Assembly (NCBI GenBank): GCA_022885665.1 | Contig: JAGQDJ010000068.1 | Span: 184,248-248,247, forward strand | Source of the DNA: Triops longicaudatus | Lineage: Eukaryota > Arthropoda > Branchiopoda > Notostraca > Triopsidae | Length of the DNA: 64,000 bases | Reading direction: 5' to 3' | Shown here: positions 37,991-48,600 of the stretch, piece after piece | Layout of the letters: each line of letters starts with the position of its first letter | Position numbering within the stretch: the stretch's first letter is position 1 | Program-made: the position numbers and the translations under genes | The notes under the pieces: model-generated | The model's database searches: none | Told to the model about the DNA's origin: nothing | What the model saw: only the letters and a program-made list of their open reading frames with translations

Positions 37991-40363
37991 TTACACGTAA
38001 GGTTGAAAAGCCTCCTCTGGTAGTTTTATGGCAGCTATCGGGATTTTGCTCCTAAGAAATATTTGTTTTGGGGGAGGATATAGAGGCTGGATGCGGTCGC
38101 CTCTTATGGTGTGCATCAACGAGGAAATATTTCTTATGCATAGAAAATAAAAAAACTCCACCGCACTTATGAAACTAAAGCCAAATCCCAGTCCAAGTAG
38201 TCCACCTATAGACGCTGCAAAAAGAGTTCGTTTATGTAAATACTGTGATCGAGATGTGTTACACTTACAGACAAAATCTTCAAAGCCAAACCGAACCGAC
38301 ATGACGTACAACTCGCAAAATCTCTCGTCAAAATAAACTTCTAGCATTGCCAAGTTTTGACTATTGAACAGCGTTTTGATTGATCAGGAGATCGAATTAT
38401 TTCCAACTTTACTTTGCATAGTCGGTGGCATTTTCTTCATTAAGGGCGGGGATAACTCGCTTTGCGTTTTTGCCCATAGCGTGGAGGTAGAAACCTTTAC
38501 CAGGGAACTGGGAGAACGACGGCACTGTGAAATAATACGTCTTATCGCAAAGTTCGGGGCAAGCGCACGATTTGTCGATTCCGTCATGAACGATCGCTAA
38601 AAAGAAAAGAAAACTCTTAAAAATGCACTTAATAGATTTGCCCAAATCTAATACCGAAGACCTGTGCAATGCACGAATAATGCGGGAAATGGCAAATCGG
38701 CAAATTCTGCTTAACTATCCAAGCAAGTGATAATAGATGATCATTCAGGCATTTAGCTTCATTTAGTTTTAAAAATACCAGGAAAATAATAAGGATGACA
38801 ACCGCACTTTTTTAACATCAGCTTTGTCATGCATTCCACAAAGCAGTTCGGAGCGGTATAATTGTCGTAAAACTCTAACTTTTGCTCTCCGTACAGGTAA
38901 CATTTCCTCTTTTTGAAAGGGACACTATTAACGAGTGGTTTGCTGTAAAACTGTTTCGCTTTTGTTGACACGCTCATCAGTGTCCCAGCTGATAGCCCAA
39001 CGCCCCGTTCGCTTATATCCGGAAATTCGTGTGGATCGTGGATAAGCACCTGAATTATATGTTCAAAACCGTAAGAACATTAATGAATTAATCCTAATTC
39101 ACATTAAATCCGTCGAATTTTGAAGTAATCACTGTGTAATCCTCTACATGGGCGTCTAAGAGGACAACTAAACCAGTATTAACTCCAGTTCCTGGTACCA
39201 TTTTCGGTTGTTTTATACGCGACCTTGCAAATATAATCATGAAATTGTAAAGATAAATAACCATACTGTAAATGTAATGTTACGCATCGTCTGAATTGTC
39301 GTGCCCGGCAGCTTCGTTAAAACTAAAGAGAAATTGGAAACCTGTGTCGTATATAAAATATCACAAATTAATGAGGTAGATACACTTGAGTAGCTTCGCC
39401 GATTTCACGTTGAACACTATTGAATACACAGCAATAACCGTTATCAGTCGCTTGGGGTTCGAAGATGTCGCTGCAATTCACATCATGACCCCGCCAGGAG
39501 CATGAGACGAGCATGTCTCCGCAGGGAACCATAACCTAGTTAAATCCTTATATTCCAGAAAAAGCAAAAGTGCGTAAAAATTCACTTTTCGCATAACGTC
39601 AAGTAAGTCATCCAAGGTTACATTTGACGCTTCCAGGCTTTTGCGAATGTTTCGCATAGTAGACCTAGGTTGCTCAAGAATCCCGACTAAGTCGTTCATA
39701 AGACGCAATGAAAGACGCAAATGTTCGTAAGGAATGTTGCTGTACCTAGGAAAATCATATAGAAGACGCTTACAGTCAAGAAAGTTGCTTTTCATTTACT
39801 TGGGTTGCGTCATGAGTGCGTCGAATTTCTTCCGGGAAACCTTGTTAACACTGCAGATGGTAACTGCTGGGAAAACTAAGTTTTGTACAGGATTACTCGA
39901 AGTTTCGATAGAAATTACAACGGGTGATTCTTCCCATTTGTGCCACATTTGGAGACTTAGGAACAATGATGACATGACCCCCAAAGCAAAGAATATTACC
40001 CAAATACACCTGCAGGAATAATCATAGATTTTCTACGGTATTTCTACAAACTTTTAATTCCGAAGATTTTCCGAAAACGGACTTTAGCCTACGTCGATTT
40101 CGCATGAAAAAAAATTTGGAAACTTACCTATGTATTGTATGAGATTCTCTTTGAACCAAGTATTTTAGCCCATGCATTGAGCTGGCGAGGCAAAATTCGC
40201 GAACAGAATTTGAGCAAGCAGCGGAACGACAGCAACGACAAGATGTACTTGCACTGGAGTTATGGCACTCCATTCCTGGTTGTCTCGTACTACTGAATGC
40301 GGCACATAACTTGCCAGGGTTAGTTCCACGACTGGAGCGAATAGGATTTCTGCAGTCACCCAT
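37991..40363 (-). CDS. DEG/ENaC (pickpocket-like) sodium channel subunit, 580 aa
   Basis: Exons 40363-40128, 40009-39800, 39745-39586, 39535-39409, 39341-39284, 39223-39103, 39049-38779, 38714-38655, 38596-38413, 38360-38269 and 38214-37991 total 1743 nt. A short cytoplasmic N-terminus ends FCLASSMHGLKYL (His-Gly gating motif), followed by TM1 (about 80-101). FPAVTICSVN then opens a Cys-rich extracellular domain including CCVFN, GTGVNTGL, CFVECMTKLMLKKCGCHPYYFP and KSCACPELC. TM2 is GGLLGLGFGFSFISAVEFFYF, with a GFS-type selectivity filter. Families of this kind form trimeric amiloride-sensitive sodium channels used in mechano-, osmo- or chemosensation. The N-terminal 60 residues are unusually rich in Cys and Ser. 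The donor after FNSVQ (39409) was chosen because it alone keeps the reading frame. Confidence 0.9.
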
Positions 40364-41205
40364 TTATTTTCGTCCGCTTTCTCTTGGGAGACGAATCCAC
40401 AGAATACAAGAGAAGCTGTAACGAATACAAACTCATAAAAAGGGGATGAATTAATTAGCGTGTTTCCTGACGAGTAGAGCAAAATCACGCGAACTTCGTA
40501 TCAGGCTTGAGGGATGCGACCTGTCTTGCCAATTATTGAGCGGGTTGCAGTCATTAGGGAGAGACCAGGTGTGAAATGCTGACATAAAATTTTCAGTAAT
40601 TGAACTAGTCTAACCTTGACTTAGTAAACGCTACATTTAATTCAACTGTTTCGCGAGTCATAACCGTAGAACTGTCGCCGTAATAGGCGTAAACCTACAC
40701 GGAATGTCGAAAAAATAGTTTAACTGAGCAATTCAGCATCAGCAAGTACACTACACCTCAGTAAGCCACGTTCACTAGATTAGATCCGGAGTTGGATTAT
40801 TCTTGCGTTCACGTGCACACAAACTTGTGTAGTGAATACCTTGAAAAGTTTTCTTTTGAACATTCGGCTATCATTCACACAGACAATAAAAACTCAATAC
40901 GGAACACAAGTGGAATCCGAAAGGATTCTTCTCTTTTTGAAGTTCTCAAGTTCTCAACCTTCGGTCTCAATTTAAAACTTGTGCTTCACAATACATCTGA
41001 AGTAGAACACCGGAGTTAATAAGTAACTTGTTTATTACATTTTCTCGAGTCATACTGTCTTGAAATATTTGAACTGTTGAGGTGATTATACTATACAATG
41101 CCAATTCATAAGAAGGGCTAAAAAATAAATATAAGTCAATTTGCATAGTTATCCAATTTCTCTCACTATACAAATAAGCACAAAGTATCTGAAAGTCGAA
41201 AAGAT
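40364..41205. other. Intergenic region upstream of the DEG/ENaC gene
   Basis: About 840 bp of AT-rich sequence between the channel start codon and the phospholipase stop codon (both minus strand). It should hold the channel promoter. An open frame at 40792-41019 (plus) has no recognisable domain. Confidence 0.5.
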
Positions 41206-43516
41206 TCAAGCTTGACTGCGGATCATTTGCCGCTGTTTGTCCGCCCAATCCGTAAACTGCCTCCACGGATTACGAGGTTGCAATAATCTCCTCGTCGCGT
41301 GCTTCAGCTTTTCACTGTTTTTCCTCATATACATATCGGTATCTTCAAGCATTAAGTTCCACTTGGCCGGTTCCGTCTCATCCAGTCCTGCTACTTCGCT
41401 GAGATACGGGTTAAAGCGGTAGTACACTCTGGGAGGAAGCAAGTCATGCAGCACGGCATGTACTCCTGTTATGAATGGAAGTACCGAATTAGATTTCCTT
41501 TCTCGCAGTTAGATCTGAAACCATAAACATACGTTCAGTGTCGGTTGCGGAGTCCAGGACCTTGACTAGCTTTTGTTTCAACGATGTGTTGAGCACATCT
41601 AGCCCCATAGTTTCGCTTACGTCAGTCGGCCAGCACCGACCGGTTCCAATAGAAACAACGCATTGAAGTTTCTCGTCCGGCCAAAGTTGCCGGGCTTCGT
41701 GAATAGCTACAGCACCAGGATTGTTAACTAGTAAGCCGCCGTCTTGATGCAGGTGGTCTTCTAACTTAAACTCCCTAAAGTAACCTGGCGCTGCCGCGGA
41801 CGCTCGCACGGCTTCCCACACTTTATGTCGGGAACTGCCAGAATACTGTGATTGCATCCGATAAGGCAAATTGTATGTACGGAATACATAAGCTCGGGCA
41901 CTGTCTTGATTCACCACTGTCGAAACGGCTGAGACCTATCAAATAAAACAAAAAAAAACATAATAAATAAAATAAATAAAAGGAAATATGAAAACAAAAT
42001 TTAAAAAAAAATACTGGAGTTTTATTTAAGAATCGGACAATCGAACAATTAAAATACTCACTTTTGGTGAATTATTGTCCCTGGCGTTATAAATAAGCGG
42101 ATTTTCTCCAAAGATATCCTGGAGAATTCTCTCCCATTTTTCGGTATCGTAATACGCATGACTGCGCAACAAACCACCCAAACCGTACGAAACGTACTGT
42201 CGGAATACTTCACTACTCATCTGCCGGTACAAAACTTCACACTCCGCAAGGCTTTTCTTCTGCACACCTGTATTCAAAGAATATTGAGTTTTCATTCACC
42301 GTATATTCTCAACACAAAAAGTAACACTATAAATACGTTTGTATATACAAAGTTCAAGCAACTGACCCCGGCCTATGCTGGTAAAGTTTAAAAAAAAATA
42401 TCTAATTTTATATAGATCGTAAAATTCATTACATCCATTCAACTCGAAAAATTTACTGATTCCACGCAATAAGCAACTGAAATTAATCATGAAGAATTCA
42501 AAGCCATACCTATCAGGTAAGAAATAATTGCTCCTGTACTAACGCCACAAATGTAGTCGAAACACTTGTGGATTGGAGTTTGCGCTATTTCTTCCATTCG
42601 TCTCAACATCCGAATAGCTAAAAGCCCTCTGCACACATTTACAAAGCGTTAGGAAACCTTTTCTAATCTATTTTCGTTAAATACCTCGTCCCTCCTCCAT
42701 CGATAGACAGAATGCGTATTCCAGCTCCTTTAGGTGGTCCGGTGTAACCAACAAGGGCTAATCCTTCCCTAATTAAGCGTAACGAGGCTTCTTCATGAGA
42801 TCTATCCGCCAGTTTTAGTAATAAAGATATTGCTCCTTCCTAATTCATTCTTTCAAATTAATTTTCTTCCGATATCATTTCAAAATCTACTTACTCGAAC
42901 TGCCAAGCATTTGGCGTGAGGAAACTGGTAGACGTGTGAACAAAAATCTTCAAGCCTGGCGTGCAAACTTGACTGACTTGTGGGTTTCTGTAACGCTTTT
43001 AATACATATCTGGTCCTCGAATCAATTGTTTCCTAATACCAGAAACAATTTTACTTCCTAGATTTTTTTCAAGGCATTTATTTATTTAATAAAGGTTGAC
43101 GTAGCAATTTACCTGATTGATCGACACTCTCTTTTTAAGTTTCCAGTTAGGCACGGGCGTAGGTGCTTGGTCCGACGGCGAGGGGTTTACGGCTACACTA
43201 GCAGGTTTTTTTGCGACTGGTAGATTTTTCGCGGTCTTGACGAGGTTTGACTTCGTAATGTCCGAAAACTGTGTTTTGGCGCGGCCAATGTAGTTTGACA
43301 ACTCTTGCACTTTAAACAAAGCACCTTTGAGGTAGTCTGCCACTTTTGCACTTTGTCTGGAATTAGACGATTTTGTAACGACCGTTGAACCAGTCGCTGA
43401 CGTCGTACTTGCTGCTCTGGTTACAATTGCGACGACACTCGCACATCTATAAAATACGAATAATACTGTAATTTTGTACAGATTATTAGGTTCTAATCTT
43501 ACGTCTGTGACTTCAT
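41206..43516 (-). CDS. PNPLA8: Calcium-independent phospholipase A2 gamma (patatin-like), 542 aa
   Basis: Exons 43516-43503, 43446-43113, 43032-42895, 42839-42685, 42628-42510, 42267-42062, 41935-41533 and 41465-41206 total 1629 nt. The patatin fold shows the oxyanion/nucleotide motif DGGGTRG (about 208-215), the catalytic GVSTG with Ser about 244, and the catalytic Asp of DGG (HQDGGLLVNNP, about 387). SATDTE and LLPPRVYYRFNPYL match PNPLA8. The first 40 residues are Ser/Thr/Ala-rich with basic and no acidic residues, suggesting mitochondrial import. The family enzyme hydrolyses phospholipids in mitochondria and peroxisomes. It is shorter than the human enzyme (782 aa), mainly in the N-terminal region. 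The first coding exon is only 14 nt. Confidence 0.92.
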
Positions 43517-43730
43517 TTTCAGGAATTACGCTAAAGCTTCACACTGTTCTCCTAGACACACAAATATGACTACTCGAAAGGAATGAAGGCCAAGGGCCGT
43601 CGTTCGACCATCGTACGATGTTTTGGCAACAGCCTGGCATGCATTTCCCTGAATTACGTCATCCGGAGGCGCGGCTTCAACCTACTATTTACCTACTATT
43701 TACAAACATAACTGGCTGATGTAAAGTGAA
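43517..43730. promoter_or_regulatory. Head-to-head promoter region of PNPLA8 and SETD9
   Basis: Only 214 bp separate the two divergent start codons. It contains a CRE/ATF-like ttacgtca (43654-43661) followed by an ETS-like ccgga core, and a 12-bp perfect palindrome catcgtacgatg (43609-43620). No TATA box is evident. The layout suggests a shared, TATA-less bidirectional promoter. Confidence 0.6.
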
Positions 43731-45519
43731 ATGCTCACAGTTTTGAGTCTAATTCGACGGAAATGGGATAACTATAAGCACCGGTTCTTACCGTGGCTTT
43801 TATTAAACTTCAATAAAAAGTAATACCTTTATTCCGAAACCATAGCACTCGCCTGCATAACTTGACGTCCAAAGGCACGCCCCCATTTTTTTCAGCGCCT
43901 TTGTAAAATTCGTCCTTGAGAAGATACCCAAAATATCTGCGTTTTATACGTTTTTACTATCTCATGGTCAGACAGGCTCCGTATCGTAGCCTACTTGGAA
44001 TGGCACGATAAAAAGTATCTACGTAGTTTGATTTTTGTAGGCCCTCAAGTTATAAAATTAAGAACACTTATTTGATGATATCGTAGCCTATTTTTGAAAA
44101 ACATCTTCATTTGTTTCGTCAATAGAAGTATACTGAGATGTAATGTACTTAAATGCATATAACTGTAACTAACTGTAGCTGCTTTCATTTAATAATTACA
44201 ACTGAATCAAAATCGAATGATATAACGAACTAATGAGAACACTCCATCGATTCTGTTTCCTTTTAATGTCGAAACAACATTCACGCACTCGTTTTTCGTA
44301 CTTTATAATGAAATTCGATTTAATTATTTTCGATTTTGAAATGAAATATTTGATATAAAGGACGAGTGGTTGTCCGTTGAATGCGACACACATTTCAAGT
44401 CCGTTCAATGAAATATTGCGAAGCGTCTTGAATTCGGTAAAAACTATTTTAATCCACCTCAAACTACAACTAACGAAAATGAACATATGCTGCTATAAAG
44501 TGAACGGAGACTTTTCCATGAGTTTATTTGCATTTATTATTTTCGTCTAATGTAGGTCAAAACCGAACCAATGTCTTTCAATTGGAGATCCGGCGGTTGT
44601 CCGAGCCCAAGTTTTTGCCGACTTGTCCCTACTTTTGAATGCCTTAGAAGCCACCCCACTTCTGCGTCATCCCCAAACTTCCCCATCTGTGAAACATGAA
44701 AAAAGCTTAGAAGTAAACTCTTCAGAAATTTGTTGTTCGTTTTTTCATTAATCGAATAATTCAGGTTATGTTAAATGCGTTAGGTTTTACCATTGAGAAG
44801 AAGCCAAGCAGTATCGCTAAAGCGGGATCTGGGGTATTCGTAACCCAAGGACATATCAAGAAAGGTTCCTTAGCTGCTTTATACCCTGGTATGTATCCTG
44901 TGATGTTTGAATCAGTTGCCTGCATTAGTATTTAATTAATATTTTTGTTTCATTTAGTAATTAAGAAATATAACAAAATATTTCACCTTTGTGTGCTAGG
45001 TACGGTGTATCGTCGCTTTGAACCGTTGCTCTTCCAATCGCTGGCCAATCCGTATATGTTTCGCTGCGCCGATGGAGTCCACATAGACGGCCATCACCGT
45101 TTTATTTCAAAATCGATTTACAAGTCATGTGTGTACAGGGACCGAATTGGTCCTCATCTAATGGCAGACTTGACTTGGTTAACACCGTATCCCGTTAGTC
45201 CTCTCAATATAGGACAAATAGTTAACAACGAAAACTCAAGTAAGAAATAAACTTTGGCTGAGTTACTTTTTTTTACGGCTGATTGCTCTTTCATACTTTG
45301 AACAACAATCTAGGTTATCCTTGCAACGTTACTTATGAAGAATACGAAATCAGTCACCTTCCGATTCATTTGTGGAAATTCCTTCCCAATATTTATTATA
45401 GTGCCAACACAAGCTACGAACAATGGCCGCCTTTGCGAGTAGTTGCCTTAATAGCGTTACGGGATATTACTGCTGGCGAAGAATTATTTTCAAGTTACTT
45501 AACAGTAGTGCGTAACTAA
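43731..45519 (+). CDS. SETD9: SET domain-containing protein 9, 271 aa
   Basis: Exons 43731-43819, 44556-44712, 44765-44888, 45000-45239 and 45314-45519 total 816 nt. The short first exon encodes a basic start ending RKWDNYKHRFLPWLLLN, which corresponds to the vertebrate SETD9 N-terminus and joins the second exon in phase. The SET domain follows: AGSGVFVTQGHIKKGSLAALYPG, then GTVYRRFEPLLFQSLANPY, DGVHIDGHHRFISK, IGQIVNN and LRDITAGEELFSSYLTV. The last two correspond to the S-adenosylmethionine/substrate-binding pseudoknot and its conserved Tyr. Its substrate is not established in the family as far as I know. The human protein is about 299 residues. AATAAA lies at 45610-45615. Confidence 0.94.
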
Positions 45520-45609
45520 TTGGCAAAATACAATTTTGAAAGGCAAACAATAGAATTCCGTTTCCGCTTTTCTCTTCAATTTGATATACTAAAACATGGG
45601 AAAATGTTA

Positions 45610-45615
45610 AATAAA
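45610..45615 (+). terminator. Poly(A) signal of SETD9
   Basis: Canonical AATAAA 91 bp after the SETD9 stop. It is 38 bp short of the dynein intermediate chain stop on the opposite strand, so the two 3' untranslated regions likely overlap. Confidence 0.6.
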
Positions 45616-45652
45616 GCCAAAGTCATTGCAATGAGAACATCCTCCCCTAAAC

Positions 45653-48600
45653 TTAACGAGACGGCGTGTTATTTAAGGAAGATAAGCTACTCAGACTGTT
45701 ATTAGGGGAAAGAGAAACACCCGTCGTTATGGGGCTTAACACAGAGTCGGATTTGCCGCGCGTTATCCCTGATGTTAAGGAAGTTAACGCAGAATCGGGT
45801 TTACCCCCTAATCCCATCATGTTCATTCGATCCATATCCTGATCCAGCTGCGTTTGCTTCAGCTCGTGCAATGTGTGAGCAAAATTCGCCCATTCATCAG
45901 CCCTCGGCAAAGCCAACGCCTCACCCACGTCGTATACCCAGATTTTGCCCGCATCGTCACCCACAGTCAAGTGCAAGCCGGACTGCGTCCAAGAAACTCG
46001 GTTCAATGCTGGACTGCCTTCCAATACCACACTTGCCGTTGGTTCCTTAAACAAAAATAAATAAATACATTACGGTCAGTCAATGTTTCTACTTAGTTTA
46101 ATTACCTCCGTATCTTGGTTAAGATTCCAAATATCCAATCGACCAGTGCCGTCCACAGTAGCAAATACTGCAGGATGTACTGGCGACCACGCCACGTCGT
46201 AAACATAATCTCCGTTATCCTCGAAAGAATAAAGCGGTTTGTTTTCCTATGTTATAGATGTCCATATCACATTAACATTTAAATCGATGAAAAAATATTG
46301 TCCACTTTACTTTAACACTCCAAAGCTTGACGGTCCAATCAAACGACGACGTGACGAACAGATGCGAGAAATCGATAGATCCGTAACTGGAATGGCAGTT
46401 GAGGGCGGTGACTGGGGCAGTGTGGCCTTCGTACGTTTCAACGACGCCCGCTCGGGAACTGTGTCTTGAAACGGAATAAACATTGCCCTCTTCGGAGCCT
46501 AACAGGAAGCTGGAGATATCAGCCTGGGGCTGTGGAAATGCCATGCACGTAGCTGCCACGGCCCGCCCTTGACGGTGCTGCAATTCCAATGCGTCTTGGG
46601 GCATAGCCAGCATGTCCAAAGACCAAGCGCACATTTTGCCGTCCGTCGAAACCGACACCAGGCTGTGAGCATTGGGCGTACCCACCACACTCAAACAGAA
46701 TACAGGGTGCTGGATTGAAAATTATGAGGGTAAATTAATAAAAAAAACAACGAACACGTGAAATTGATAATTCGTGCAAAGACGCAAAGTTTTTAAAAAA
46801 AATTTAACCAAAAGTAAAAGAAAATAAGGTTCAACAAAACAAAAGATGAACAATAAAGCTACGTAAAAAAACCTAATATAAGTCAAAATAAATCCAAAAT
46901 CTTAATAATAAATCTAAAATCTAAATAATAAAATAAGTTTAAATAAAGTTGAATACTAAAAATGGGTGAAAAATCCACCAAAATTCGAAAAAAATCTTTA
47001 ACAACAATAAAAATCAATAGACTTAAACGATTTATTCTGAGTTGCTTTCACCCACGGTAATTAACAACTGCAAAACTAACGTAATAACTACAACTCGAAC
47101 TAACATTAATTAGTTTAAAAAATAACATAGAAGACATTTTTCTTACAGTGTGAGAGCTAGCTGAGAGTGGGCTGCGCTGTACAGGGGTGCGTTTAGGACT
47201 ACGGTTGTCCCAGAGCACGATCTGGCCCGAATAGGTCCCTCCCACGAGCAAATTAGGGTGAAAACGGGCAAACGCGACGGAAGTAACAGGCGACTGGCAG
47301 TGGAACACGTATTCCGGGGTGGTCTTCTTGAATTTCGTGTTCCAAACCAACACGACGCCGTCAGGATCATGGGGACTTTCTTCGTTATTGTGGTAACCAG
47401 CTGCTAACAGTTCGGGGAACTGAGGCGACCAGTCCAGACACATCACGCAGCGACGTCGGGACCAACGCTCATCAAAAAAGACGCGATTCAACGAAACTTT
47501 CATTCCAGATTTGTCATCCCTGGTGAAAATAACAAAAATCAAGATTAACGTCTACCTTATTCTCGTCAGAAATCTAAATAAAAACGTACATATTCTCGTC
47601 TAACTCAGTAGCCCCTGTGTAATCCACAAACAGGTCGACATTTTCGGACAACGCGCGTTCGACAATTCGAGTACTCGAGTCGAAGAAGTTCTGAAACTCA
47701 TGTGACAACACAATCATCTGCTTCTCTTCTTCGCTGAGTTCGCGTACTGCATTGAAAAATAATTAGATTTAAGTAATCATATAAATATAAACAAAAAACA
47801 AATGCAATTAAAAAAGGAAAAACGGACACAGTAAGTAAAAAATACACTTAGTAATAATAAAAAAAAACTTAACAGTAAATTTAGTTTTAGTTTAAATATA
47901 TATGAAAACAAAATGCATAAAAGAGAAATAGGCTTCGACCTGAACTGGTGAGCAAATAAAAAACGTAGAACAAAATAGATAACGATAATTTGAGAGTAAA
48001 ACTAATTTTAAGTAAATATAACTAAATTGATTAATTAAAAACTATACATTTCTAATGAATTTTACCTGAGTGTTGGTTTTGTTCTTGCTGTTTTGCAGCC
48101 TCTTCAACGGCAGTAAGAGCCGGCTGGACGTCTTTGGCCTGAGGCATACCGTGCGGAAGAATGCCCGGGGGCAAGACATGGCTTCGTCGTGGTAGTAGGC
48201 CATCTAGGGGCGGCAACGAACTGTCCTCCTCTTCCGACCGGTCATAGGTAAGTACTAATGGGTGAATAACGCGGCCAACCAACAACGCAAGCACAACCAG
48301 AAACGCAACTCATTTACACTCAACATTCGCGGCAACCCAAAAGAACAAAATGTACAAAAAAAAGAAAGAACAAAAGAGAAAAATCCATGCTGCACGCACG
48401 TCGCCTAACCTCTGTTTTGGCTAACTAGCTTGTCGAGGACAAGGTATACATACGTTGCTTTCACTTTACGACAAACATGCGTAGAACGACTCTAAATTTA
48501 CGATACGTGAAGGTAGCAAGATAAAACTACACCAAAAACACCAATTTCTTTTTTTCCAATTACAAAAAATCCCTTTCTCGGAGATATAATATTCGGAAGC

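Noticed and set aside
39284..39341. Alternative reading of the DEG/ENaC exon giving VSNFSLVLTKLPG
   Set aside because: This frame needs the donor after GEATQ and then does not join in phase to the GTGVNTGL exon. The chosen donor after FNSVQ keeps the family-like frame.
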